DNA from: a virus
DNA length: 25,626 nucleotides
Virus record (IMG/VR): IMGVR_UViG_3300046660_000563
Coordinates: 1-25,626 of that record
Direction: 5' to 3' (one strand)
Shown: positions 1 to 6,385 of the stretch, piece after piece
Layout of the letters: every line of letters starts with the position of its first letter
Numbering within the stretch: position 1 is the first letter of the stretch
Program-made: the position numbers and the translations under genes
Notes under the pieces: model-generated
What the model was told of the DNA's origin: nothing
Databases searched by the model: none
Seen by the model: only the letters and a program-made list of their open reading frames with translations

Positions 1-1759
1 CGCGCGGATACCGTCCGTCCTCCCCCGCAAAGGTGTGCTCGGCGATCCAAGCCGCGCCCTCCCCGCCTGGGACGACGCGGATGAACCAGCGGTCGCCCAA
101 GTGGTCGATCTCAAGCAGCCCGCGCTCGACCAGCGTGGGGAGCGCCCCACCCACCGGCTTCTCGCTGATCGCCGCCCAGCCCTCGGTGCGCTTGCCTTTG
201 ATCGAGGTGAGCACCTGCGGGTCCCTCGACGCCTTGTCCTCGACCTCCAGCAGCGCCAGCTCCAGCTTCTCGCTGAAGCCATTGACCAGAGCATCCATGT
301 GAGTTTGGGCCGCGCTGCGGGCTGCCTCGGCAATCGGCTCGACCTGCGAAGTCAGCTCGGCGAGCCAGTCTTTCAGCTTGCGCTTGTTGCCCCAGTTGAC
401 CCCCAGTCGCACGACGATCTTCGCGGCGGCGAAGGCCAGTGCGTCGGCACGGCTAGGGAAGACGGGGTCATGAGTATAGACGTGAGGCGGTGAGCCGGAG
501 CCGCTGTAGTCGGGGCCGCCCGCCTGGGTGCTGGTGGCGGCGAACCATCGTCCGTTGCTGGAGACGGTCAGGTTGATCGCAGCACGAGGGTAGTCGGTCC
601 ACGGCGTCGACAGGTTCTCACTGGGAGACTCTGGCCAGCTTTCGCCGTCGACCGTCGTCGTCCCTGACAGCTTGGCGTTCACGATCGACGGATAGCCACC
701 TTCGGCGGTACGCGCGGCCGAGATCGCGGCCTCCTTGACGGCGGTGGAGAAGTATTCGGCGCGGGCGAGGGCAGCGGTCGCCCGCGCCTGGGCTACGCCC
801 GCGTTGATCTTGTCATTTAGCGTCAGGCCGGCGGACGGTTGCGCGCTCCCTGCTTCAGCCCGACCGCCCGTCACCTCCTCGATGTCGATCTGCGCCGGGT
901 CCGTCTCCGTCGCCTTCACCGGCGCCGGGCGCAGGATGTCGCGGACTTCGCGCCAGCCCAGCTCGTCGTCTTCCCAGCGCTTCAGCACGGCGGGCGGCAG
1001 CTCGGCCAGCGCCCTGAGCCAGTCCTGGGCGGTCTTCTCGTGGACGCCGATGACCTTGGCGGCGGCGCGGGCGGACGGGTAGCGGCTGGGCACCATGGTC
1101 CGCAGCGCCTTGGCCTTCTCGAAAGAGGTCAGGTCTTCGCCCTGGCCGTTCTCGATCAGCGCCAGCTCGGCGGCCTCGGCGATCAGCGCCGCCTTCTCCT
1201 CCTCGGTCGGGGCGCGAGTGACGTACGGGATGCGAACCCTGTTCGGATCGTCGTGCCGCTGATTGACGATGCCGCACGCGCGCCAGCGCCGCTCGCCGGC
1301 CCAGATGATCTTCAGCCCCGCGTCGTTCGGCGGCCAGACGAGGATCGGCTCCAGGACGCCGACCGCCTCGATGGTGTCGGCCAGCTGCTCCAGCTTGTCC
1401 GGATTGAACTTCTTGCGCGGCTGGTCGGGGTTGCGATCGAACTCGGCGTGAAGGCCGGTCGGGACGCCGCCCTCCCCGACGCCGTCGGCCGACAGCTCGG
1501 CGTTGCGGGCGCGGTTCAAGGCTTCCAGGGCCTCCCGTCCGTCGCTGGTCAGCTCGGGCTTGGGATCGCGGAAGATCAGGCCGCCCTCGACCATGCGGTC
1601 CAGGGTGCGGGACATGTTCGTCGCCAGGCGCCCGGTCAGGGTCGCGAGGTTCTTCGAGGAGAAGTCGGCGTCCGGCTCGTCCTGAAGGCGGGCGATGACC
1701 TGCAGCAGGGCATCGTTCTCCAGCGCGATCGGCGAGATGGGGGTGGCTTGAAGGTCCAT
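1..1759 (-). CDS. ParB-like nuclease-domain protein with N-terminal winged helix, partial at left edge
   Basis: The frame is open from ATG at 1759 down to the window edge, giving 586 residues without a stop. Residues about 10-85 look like a MarR-type winged helix. Residues about 115-230 carry the ParB/Srx fold signature, including the phosphate-binding box AGERRWRA (G155-R158) and LIENGQGEDLTSFEKA (201-216), the counterpart of the conserved LIEN..RxDL box. A helix-turn-helix follows at about 229-250. The C-terminal half is unlike chromosomal ParB, so the protein is about twice the usual length. It starts 2 nt after the preceding stop, so it is translated within the leftward operon. Phage members of this family are usually annotated as partition or transcription proteins, and no ParA is visible. 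A role in DNA binding is likely; true partition is unproven. One copy of the dispersed palindrome lies inside it and encodes residues 171-178. Confidence 0.85.
   Translation of the reverse strand, partial: MDLQATPISPIALENDALLQVIARLQDEPDADFSSKNLATLTGRLATNMSRTLDRMVEGGLIFRDPKPELTSDGREALEALNRARNAELSADGVGEGGVPTGLHAEFDRNPDQPRKKFNPDKLEQLADTIEAVGVLEPILVWPPNDAGLKIIWAGERRWRACGIVNQRHDDPNRVRIPYVTRAPTEEEKAALIAEAAELALIENGQGEDLTSFEKAKALRTMVPSRYPSARAAAKVIGVHEKTAQDWLRALAELPPAVLKRWEDDELGWREVRDILRPAPVKATETDPAQIDIEEVTGGRAEAGSAQPSAGLTLNDKINAGVAQARATAALARAEYFSTAVKEAAISAARTAEGGYPSIVNAKLSGTTTVDGESWPESPSENLSTPWTDYPRAAINLTVSSNGRWFAATSTQAGGPDYSGSGSPPHVYTHDPVFPSRADALAFAAAKIVVRLGVNWGNKRKLKDWLAELTSQVEPIAEAARSAAQTHMDALVNGFSEKLELALLEVEDKASRDPQVLTSIKGKRTEGWAAISEKPVGGALPTLVERGLLEIDHLGDRWFIRVVPGGEGAAWIAEHTFAGEDGRYPR
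1229..1249. repeat. Dispersed palindrome, copy 1 (one mismatch)
   Basis: Core CGAACC-C-TGTTCG differs at one position from the consensus CGAACC-N-GGTTCG. It is flanked by GATG and GATC. It lies in frame inside the ParB-like gene, where it encodes DPNRVRIP. Confidence 0.6.
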
Positions 1760-1761
1760 CG

Positions 1762-1959
1762 TCAGGCCCTTTCGAACGTGCGGGGGTTGAACAGCCCGCC
1801 GTGCTTGTTGGTGAGGATCGAGCCGGCGTCGGTGACGCGGTCGCAGAGGACGACGTCGCCGACCGCGAACGGCGGCTTGGCGTCGTTGGGCATGCGGGGC
1901 TTGCGGATGACGCGCAGCTCCATGCCCTCGGTGAAGGGCCGCTGGTGGTGCAGGGTCAT
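1762..1959 (-). CDS. Small protein of unknown function (65 aa)
   Basis: This 65-residue gene starts at ATG 1959, overlapping the upstream stop by ATGA, and ends 2 nt before the ParB-like start. The tight spacing on both sides is the main support for it. The middle (PPFAVGDVVLCDRVTDAGSI) reads like a small beta-barrel or SH3-like fold. No membrane segment or catalytic motif is visible. Function is not recognised. Its position suggests an early accessory protein co-expressed with the ParB-like protein. Confidence 0.7.
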   Translation of the reverse strand: MTLHHQRPFTEGMELRVIRKPRMPNDAKPPFAVGDVVLCDRVTDAGSILTNKHGGLFNPRTFERA

Positions 1960-2342
1960 CGGGCCACCATCACGTAGTTGGGCCGCTGGATTTCCAGCAG
2001 GGCGACGGCGAACTGGGGCGCGGTGATCCCGGTGACCACGGCCACGACCTGGTCGGACCCGGGCCGCAGGTCGGCGGGCGCGGTCGGCCGCATCCGGCAG
2101 GTGATCGCCAGGGCGCCGCTTTCGACCTCGGTGACCTTCAGCTCGCCCGGGTGACGGTCCAGCACGTCGCAGATGGTCGCGACGGCGACGTCCAGCGGCG
2201 GACCATAGAGGGTCTGTTCCAGCAGCGGCTTGGGGGCGAACTGGCTGTAGCGCACGCCGACGACCCGTCCGGACCGGAAGGGTGATTTGAACGGCGAGGC
2301 GACGGATGCGCCGGCGGCAGGGGTGCGGGCGAGGGCGGCCAT
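1956..2342 (-). CDS. Conserved-looking protein of unknown function (128 aa)
   Basis: ATG at 2342 overlaps the upstream stop in a TGATG arrangement, and the stop overlaps the next start by ATGA. A longer frame extends upstream to 2747, but that part is the shadow of the Xre gene, so the short start was chosen. The 128-residue product is mixed alpha/beta with no membrane segment or signal peptide. A central PLDVAVATICDVLDRHPGEL helix is followed by alternating strands. It is not recognised. Context says only that it belongs to the leftward early operon. Confidence 0.7.
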   Translation of the reverse strand: MAALARTPAAGASVASPFKSPFRSGRVVGVRYSQFAPKPLLEQTLYGPPLDVAVATICDVLDRHPGELKVTEVESGALAITCRMRPTAPADLRPGSDQVVAVVTGITAPQFAVALLEIQRPNYVMVAR

Positions 2343-2554
2343 CAGGCGAAGCTCCCGCAGCCGCGCATGGCGACGACGCCCAGGGCGATGACCACGGCCC
2401 AGATCGCCACTGATACGGCGACGGCCAAGCGTCGACCGGCGGGCGTGCCCATCCAGTTGATGGTCGGCCCGCGGCGATAGTCCCAGCTGATGTGGATGAA
2501 CGGGGCGCTGGTGTCGCGCTCCCATGCGAACCCGGTTCGGACGGGGCGGGTCAT
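2342..2554 (-). CDS. Small single-pass membrane protein (70 aa)
   Basis: ATG at 2554 overlaps the stop of the Xre gene by ATGA. The 70-residue product has one hydrophobic segment at about residues 45-63 (LAVAVSVAIWAVVIALGVVA). Arginines precede it, and a short tail with one cysteine follows. The N-terminal codons 4-10 (PVRTGFA) are encoded by a copy of the dispersed palindrome, so the first residues may be shaped by a DNA site. Function is unknown. Small membrane proteins near a lysogeny switch are sometimes superinfection-exclusion factors, but nothing specific shows that here. Confidence 0.7.
   Translation of the reverse strand: MTRPVRTGFAWERDTSAPFIHISWDYRRGPTINWMGTPAGRRLAVAVSVAIWAVVIALGVVAMRGCGSFA
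2523..2543. repeat. Dispersed palindrome, copy 2 (perfect core)
   Basis: Perfect core CGAACC-C-GGTTCG at 2527-2539. It lies at the 5' end of the small membrane-protein gene, just after the Xre gene stop. Confidence 0.8.
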
Positions 2555-3015
2555 TGGAGACCTGCCCGGGGTTGCTCGGCGATGGCGGCGAGGCCTCGCG
2601 CCAGCTTCGACACCACGCGGCGCTCGTCCTCGGCCAGGCTGCCGAAGTCGCGGGCCAGCTCGTAGCCGCCCTTGAGGCCCGCGAGCGCGACAACAGGCTC
2701 CAGCCGGGCCGCGTCGACCTGGGCGACCAAGTCGGTACCGTCGTCAAACGCCAGGCCCTCGAAGAACCAGCCGGGCGTGGTCTTCAGGAAGCGAGCGGCG
2801 ACGTACAGCATCGAGGCGCTGATGCGGTTCTTGCCTCGCTCATACTTCTGCACCTGCTGGAACGTGATGTTCAGCGCGGCGGCCAGCTTCTCCTGAGTGA
2901 TGGCGAATTGCTTGCGGCGAGCGCGCAGGCGGTGGCCGACATGGACGTCGACAGGATGAACGGCGCGCGCCTCAGGCTCCGCGCCCGCGCCGGTGGTTTC
3001 CGAGACCTGGATCAT
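2551..3015 (-). CDS. Xre-family transcriptional regulator (154 aa)
   Basis: Residues about 26-80 form a classic Xre/Cro-CI helix-turn-helix: VGHRLRARRKQFAITQEKLA, then FQQVQKYERGKNRISAS. The recognition helix and the YERGKNRI signature are intact. The remaining about 70 residues are helical and probably dimerise; there is no S24 protease domain. The type resembles short Xre regulators common in alphaproteobacterial chromosomes and prophages. It is the first gene of the leftward operon, behind about 256 nt of regulatory DNA with operator-like palindromes at 3140-3198, so it probably binds its own promoter region. A leader of more than 100 nt is implied if the TTGACA box at 3160-3165 is the promoter. 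Which repressor acts at which operator cannot be told from sequence. Confidence 0.9.
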   Translation of the reverse strand: MIQVSETTGAGAEPEARAVHPVDVHVGHRLRARRKQFAITQEKLAAALNITFQQVQKYERGKNRISASMLYVAARFLKTTPGWFFEGLAFDDGTDLVAQVDAARLEPVVALAGLKGGYELARDFGSLAEDERRVVSKLARGLAAIAEQPRAGLQ

Positions 3016-3136
3016 GAAGGTGTTCCCCGGCCCCTCCCCGATCCCTGGCCCTCACCCGCCCCATGCGAGAGATCAGGCCATCCGGGCGTTCCGAGCGACG
3101 CGAAAGGGCGAAGCGGATCGGCGAGAGGTTGCGGTG

Positions 3137-3165
3137 AAACGAAACGGTTTCGTTGAAACTGTCAA
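3137..3165 (-). promoter_or_regulatory. Candidate leftward promoter
   Basis: On the minus strand a perfect TTGACA (3165-3160) is followed after 17 nt by TCGTTT (3142-3137), a poor -10 box. The -35 box is one arm of the 17-bp palindrome at 3151-3167, so a protein bound there would block it. Proposed for the Xre-led operon. The -10 is weak, so confidence is limited. Confidence 0.35.
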
Positions 3166-3198
3166 CGATGAAATGAAAGCAAATCGTTTCACGAAACG
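3140..3198. promoter_or_regulatory. Operator cluster O-left
   Basis: Three overlapping or neighbouring palindromes are packed into 59 nt of unusually AT-rich DNA: CGAAAC-G-GTTTCG at 3140-3152, CGTTGA-AACTG-TCAACG at 3151-3167, and CGTTTC-AC-GAAACG at 3185-3198. The middle one shares arms and spacing with 4395-4411 in the second control region. They lie upstream of both the Xre operon and the membrane-protein gene at 3272. The rest of 3016-3271 shows no gene. Confidence 0.7.
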
Positions 3199-3271
3199 TT
3201 TTGGACCATTGCGACCGACGCTGACGCATGGGCCTTCTAAGAGGGCACAACGGTTTCAGGAGCGAGCGGGG

Positions 3272-3562
3272 ATGGGCGTTGCGGCAGCTCGGATTGGGAC
3301 CGGAGTCGGGTTCTTCATCGCTGGAGCGGTGTTCTTTGGCTTGGCCGCGTTCGGAGCGTTGGCCAGCCAGGCGGCATTCGCGGGAATGTGCGCGGTCCTG
3401 GGTGGATCGCTGATCGCGATCGGCTTCTGGGTCCGGCTGTTCGGCATGGTCGAGCGAAGGCTGATGGACATCGAGCGCCGCCTAGCAGGCGTGTCGGAGC
3501 CGCCTTCGGAGCCGAAGAACCCAGAAGCAGCGGCGACGGATGCGGACGTCTATTACGGCTAG
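3272..3562 (+). CDS. Two-helix membrane protein between the repressors (96 aa)
   Basis: ATG 3272 was chosen because AGGAG at 3258-3262 lies 9 nt upstream; the frame is open further 5' but that DNA is regulatory. The 96-residue protein has two hydrophobic helices, at about 8-28 and 35-56, with a short small-residue turn. An amphipathic RRLMDIERRL segment follows, then an acidic, proline-rich tail. It converges on the CI-like repressor gene, and the two stop codons share the bases CTAG (3559-3562). Being next to the switch and readable separately from the lytic operon, it is a candidate lysogenic conversion or superinfection-exclusion protein. That is inference only; no family is recognised. 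Confidence 0.65.
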   Translation: MGVAAARIGTGVGFFIAGAVFFGLAAFGALASQAAFAGMCAVLGGSLIAIGFWVRLFGMVERRLMDIERRLAGVSEPPSEPKNPEAAATDADVYYG

Positions 3563-4326
3563 TAGCGGCGGATCGAGCCGACCACGAGGCCTCTAATCCG
3601 GACCTCCAGCTCTTCGCCGTGGTCGGCGCCCTCGGTCACCGACACGGGCTCGCGGAAGCGTTCGTTGGTGGACCTGGGCCACAGCATAGGGCCGTTGGGC
3701 GTGACCTCGACTTGCTTGAGCGTCAGCTCGCGCATCTGACCGCCAAATCGGGTCCGCTCGACTTCGACGATGTCGCCAGTCCTTGGCGTGTAAGCGATAT
3801 CGGTGGTCGACACGCAGTGGACCAAGTCGCCGTCGAAGATGCCCAGGAGGTTGACGGAGTCCCCTCGGACCCGCGACAGCCACTGGTCGGCGTGCGGATA
3901 GCGGCCGTCCGACGCGTGGGGGTACAGGGTCGGCTCCTCCTGCGACAGGTCGTTGGCCACCAGGAACGCCCCGGCCTGCACCGTGTCGCGGATGTAGAGC
4001 CCGGTGGTTGCGCCGCGAGGGGCCACAGGACGCGGGTCGCCGGGAATCCGAGGGTTGGGCGGATCGCCGGCCAAGCGGCGCTTGGCGTCCAGTAGATCCT
4101 CGACGGTCGCGCCCAGGGCGGCGGCCAGCTTGCTCTGCACGTCGGGCCGAAAGATGCCGGGCCGATTGCCTGCTTCGTACTGCCCCCAGGCCTGCGACGA
4201 AATGCCCGGCGCCGTACCAAACGCAGCTCCGGCGTCGGCCTGATTGATGCCGCGCTCATTGCGGACGGACGCTAAGGCGCGGCCCCACAAGATCAATTCG
4301 TCCCGGTCATCGCGTTTCGTTGTCAT
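3559..4326 (-). CDS. CI-like repressor with S24 self-cleavage domain (255 aa)
   Basis: Numbering is from ATG 4326. Residues about 12-80 are an Xre-type helix-turn-helix (QADAGAAFGTAPGISSQAWG is the core). Residues about 110-255 are a LexA/UmuD/CI S24 peptidase. The cleavage motif VQAGAF has the Ala118-Gly119 bond, Ser157 sits in RGDSVNLLGIFDGDLV, and Lys204 sits in ELTLKQVEV. All three catalytic elements are present, so RecA-stimulated self-cleavage and SOS induction are expected. An in-frame ATG at 4371 would add 15 residues and would be nearly leaderless from the promoter suggested at 4381-4409. Neither start has a clear ribosome site. As the divergent partner of a Cro-like gene, this is the probable lysogeny maintenance repressor. 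Confidence 0.93.
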   Translation of the reverse strand: MTTKRDDRDELILWGRALASVRNERGINQADAGAAFGTAPGISSQAWGQYEAGNRPGIFRPDVQSKLAAALGATVEDLLDAKRRLAGDPPNPRIPGDPRPVAPRGATTGLYIRDTVQAGAFLVANDLSQEEPTLYPHASDGRYPHADQWLSRVRGDSVNLLGIFDGDLVHCVSTTDIAYTPRTGDIVEVERTRFGGQMRELTLKQVEVTPNGPMLWPRSTNERFREPVSVTEGADHGEELEVRIRGLVVGSIRRY

Positions 4327-4372
4327 GGCGACAACATGCGCAGGACGTGAAATGGCGACGAGCGTCAGCATG

Positions 4373-4389
4373 GTTTCATTCTATGAAAC
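4373..4389. promoter_or_regulatory. Operator palindrome O-right 1
   Basis: Perfect 17-bp palindrome GTTTCAT-TCT-ATGAAAC, directly in front of the upstream ATG (4371) of the CI-like gene. A further half site GTTTCAT lies at 4417-4423. Confidence 0.65.
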
Positions 4390-4394
4390 GTTTT

Positions 4395-4411
4395 CGTTGA
4401 TAAAATCAACG
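4395..4411. promoter_or_regulatory. Operator palindrome O-right 2, overlapping divergent -35 boxes
   Basis: CGTTGA-TAAAA-TCAACG matches 3151-3167 in both arms and in the 5-nt spacer. Each arm supplies a TTGA that can serve as a -35 box. Rightward, TTGATA (4397-4402) is followed after 17 nt by TCATTC (4420-4425). Leftward, TTGATT (4409-4404) is followed after 17 nt by TCATAG (4386-4381). The -10 boxes are weak, but the geometry fits a divergent cI/cro switch. Confidence 0.6.
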
Positions 4412-4455
4412 AAGCAGTTTCATTCATTGTGTCGACTCGAATCAGGACGTCGACC

Positions 4456-4698
4456 GTGGAAGCCGCTCCAGACCCCATCCTCCGCCCGAAACTGGCCCTG
4501 TTCCTTTGGGAACGGGACCTCCGCCTGAAGGCCGCTGGCCAGGCGCTAGGCCGATCGCACGAGTATGTCCGGCTGGTGTGCCTGCCGTTCTCGGACCCGC
4601 AGCGCACGATCCCGGACGACGAATTCATTTCGCGGGTCGAGGCCTTCACCAAGGGCGCGATCACCCGGGCGGATTTCGAACCGACGGTGCCGGCATGA
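4456..4698 (+). CDS. Cro-like helix-turn-helix regulator (80 aa)
   Basis: GTG 4456 is preferred because AGGA (4444-4447) lies 8 nt upstream. GTG 4429 in the same frame has no ribosome site and would fall at or before the proposed transcription start. The 80 residues contain a short helix-turn-helix (LKAAGQALGRSHEYVRLVC). They end in FTKGAITRADFEP, the tail found in Cro/YdaS-like phage proteins, where the typical form is TGGxITPxDF. It is divergent from the CI-like gene across the operators and starts the rightward operon, overlapping the next gene by ATGA. The likely role is to repress cI and tune the early promoter. Confidence 0.8.
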   Translation: MEAAPDPILRPKLALFLWERDLRLKAAGQALGRSHEYVRLVCLPFSDPQRTIPDDEFISRVEAFTKGAITRADFEPTVPA

Positions 4699-5048
4699 TC
4701 CGCTCCGCCCGTCTCGACGCTTGGCTGGCCCTGGCCGAAGAAACCGCGAACCTAGTTCGTGACTATCGCGACGCCATGGTGGTCGACGCCGACCACGCTG
4801 TCCCGTCCCTGCCCATCCGGATCGCCGCCGTGCGCGGCCAGGTCAACGTGATCTCAGCCAAGTCCTGCCCGGTGGGCACGGCATGGGAGGCCGCCGCCGA
4901 CTACTTGCCGATCGCGCGGATGTTCGTGGACGACGCCTCGCCGCCGGCCTTGCGCCTCCAGCTGGTCGACCGCGTGGTCGTCGCCAGCGAGCGCCTGTCC
5001 AAGGCCTTGACCGAGGGCGAGCGCACCCGCGCCGACGTGTTCGGATGA
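4695..5048 (+). CDS. Helical protein of unknown function (117 aa)
   Basis: ATG 4695 overlaps the Cro-like stop (ATGA), and the stop overlaps the next start the same way, so the gene is embedded in the early operon. The 117-residue product is mostly amphipathic helix (LDAWLALAEETANLVRDYRD; LRLQLVDRVVVASERLSKAL). It has a central SLPIRIAAVRGQVNVISAK segment and no membrane segment. It is not recognised. Location suggests a function early in the lytic cycle. Confidence 0.7.
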   Translation: MIRSARLDAWLALAEETANLVRDYRDAMVVDADHAVPSLPIRIAAVRGQVNVISAKSCPVGTAWEAAADYLPIARMFVDDASPPALRLQLVDRVVVASERLSKALTEGERTRADVFG

Positions 5049-5569
5049 GGGCCGTCACGCAGCCCGCCGCGCTTGCGCCGTCCAGACGCCTCGCCGTCGA
5101 CCTCGACGCGCTACAGACCCTGTTGCGGGCCAAGATGAGCGTGGGCTCCATCGCCCGCACGCTGTCGCGCTCCACCGCCTGGGTGGAGACCCAGATCGGC
5201 CTTCTGGACAAGGCGCTGGAGGTTGAACTGCGGCTCGCCGCGCGCGGCCTGGCCCGCATCGCCGAAGTCTTGCCGATCTGTGGCGGGCGAGCCGCCAAGA
5301 CGGTGCTGCTGGCGGCCCGGATCGCGGCTGGGCGCCCTAAGCGTCAGGCCGTCTCCCTGGGGCCGCACCTGCCGCGCGGCTTCGTCTGTCGCACCTTCCT
5401 GACCTGGCATGGCGGCCACGGCGCGGCCGTCGCGCTGGGCGACGGCAACACCGCCTACATCGAGAGCGCCCGACCCCTGACCGTCGGCAAACGCGCCGGC
5501 GTCGCCCTGGTCGGCGGGCGCTGGGCGCTGACGAGCGCCGCGCCGCCGGTAATGGTCGCCCAGCCATGA
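5045..5569 (+). CDS. Helix-turn-helix-containing protein of unknown function (174 aa)
   Basis: It starts at ATG 5045, overlapping the previous stop. Residues about 18-50 (LDALQTLLRAKMSVGSIART, then LSRSTAWVETQIGLL) have the pattern of a helix-turn-helix. The C-terminal part (about 105-170) is rich in glycine and beta-forming residues, with WHGGHGAAVALGDGNTAYI, and may be a small beta-barrel. The combination suggests a DNA-binding early protein. No family is recognised, and a regulatory role is only inferred. Confidence 0.65.
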   Translation: MRAVTQPAALAPSRRLAVDLDALQTLLRAKMSVGSIARTLSRSTAWVETQIGLLDKALEVELRLAARGLARIAEVLPICGGRAAKTVLLAARIAAGRPKRQAVSLGPHLPRGFVCRTFLTWHGGHGAAVALGDGNTAYIESARPLTVGKRAGVALVGGRWALTSAAPPVMVAQP

Positions 5570-5709
5570 TCGACGGGGGGGCTCGGGAGCGACTTCGGAC
5601 CTGGCTTGAGTACGTCGCCCAGTACGCCATCGACTGGCTTGATGACCTCGACGCCGCTGGCGACGAGCTTGAAGACGACGAGCTTGGCGACGAGTGCGCC
5701 GATGGATAG
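5566..5709 (+). CDS. Very acidic small protein (47 aa)
   Basis: Short frame ATG 5566 to TAG 5709, bridging two well-supported genes. The start overlaps the upstream stop by ATGA, and the end overlaps the methyltransferase start by 8 nt. The second half is extremely acidic (WLDDLDAAGDELEDDELGDE). Such a charge could make it a DNA mimic or a small inhibitor, but this is speculative. The overlapping arrangement is the main evidence that it is translated. Confidence 0.5.
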   Translation: MIDGGARERLRTWLEYVAQYAIDWLDDLDAAGDELEDDELGDECADG

Positions 5710-6385
5710 GCCCGCCGACTTCCGCGCGGTCATGGCCTCGCGCCTGCCCGCTGTCGACGACACCGACTTCTACCCGACGCCGCCGTGGGGCGCGCGAGCC
5801 GGTGGCGAGCTGGTTCGTCGGTTCGATCCGCGTCCCGTCGGGCGCTGGTGGGAACCGGCGTGCGGCGCGCTGCACATGACCCACGGCCTGAGCGACTACG
5901 CTCCCCAGCTGGTGGTCAGCGACGCCTATCGGTACGGATCGGGCTACCCGCTGTACGACTTCCGGTCCGACGCCCCGCCGCCGTTCGTGGCGGACTGGAT
6001 CGTCACCAATCCGCCCTTCCTGGACATCGAGCTGTTCATCCGCCGGGCCTACGCCCGGGCGCTGAGGGGCGTCGCCCTGCTGATGCGGGCCGCACTTCTC
6101 GAGACGGTGGGTCGGTACACCCTGCTCTACCGTGACTGCCCGCTGACCATCTTCGCGCCGTTCTCCGAGCGCCTGCCGATGCACAAGGGCCGGTACGAGG
6201 ACGACGGCAGCACCGCGACCTTCTACGCGTGGTTCATCTGGCTGAAGCCGGTGTTGCGGCCCCGGCGGTTCATGGCGCGCATCGGCGACGCCTACTACCC
6301 CGCCACGGTGCCGATCCCCCCGGGAACCAAGACACGCCTCTATCGACCTTCGGACGCTGCGTTCGCGGCGCGGGAGGCGGCATGA
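5702..6385 (+). CDS. Phage DNA N6-adenine methyltransferase-like protein (227 aa)
   Basis: ATG 5702 is chosen because the preceding 32 in-frame codons are a shadow of the acidic ORF. Key features are FYPTPPWG (23-30), typical of phage DNA methylases, an AdoMet-binding motif I EPACG (51-55), an acidic residue after strand 2 (VVSDAY, 72-77), and the catalytic motif IV NPPF (103-106) of amino-methyltransferases. It is compact and has no evident target-recognition domain. No matching restriction endonuclease is nearby, so it is probably an orphan enzyme that modifies phage DNA. Target sequence cannot be read from the gene. Confidence 0.8.
   Translation: MDRPADFRAVMASRLPAVDDTDFYPTPPWGARAGGELVRRFDPRPVGRWWEPACGALHMTHGLSDYAPQLVVSDAYRYGSGYPLYDFRSDAPPPFVADWIVTNPPFLDIELFIRRAYARALRGVALLMRAALLETVGRYTLLYRDCPLTIFAPFSERLPMHKGRYEDDGSTATFYAWFIWLKPVLRPRRFMARIGDAYYPATVPIPPGTKTRLYRPSDAAFAAREAA

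Noticed and set aside
3185-3198. A parS site (chromosomal consensus GTTTCACGTGAAAC)
   Set aside because: The sequence GTTTC-AC-GAAAC is two bases shorter than parS, which would put the half sites out of register. It fits the local operator family better.
2993-3271. Upstream extension of the membrane-protein frame from ATG 2993
   Set aside because: It crosses the promoter and operator region and encodes an Arg/Pro-rich sequence without support. ATG 3272 has the ribosome site.
4747-4759. CGAACC-T-AGTTCG, a possible ninth copy of the dispersed palindrome
   Set aside because: It has one core mismatch, and the outer flanks (CCG/TGA) do not follow the GATG/CATC pattern. Kept out of the count.
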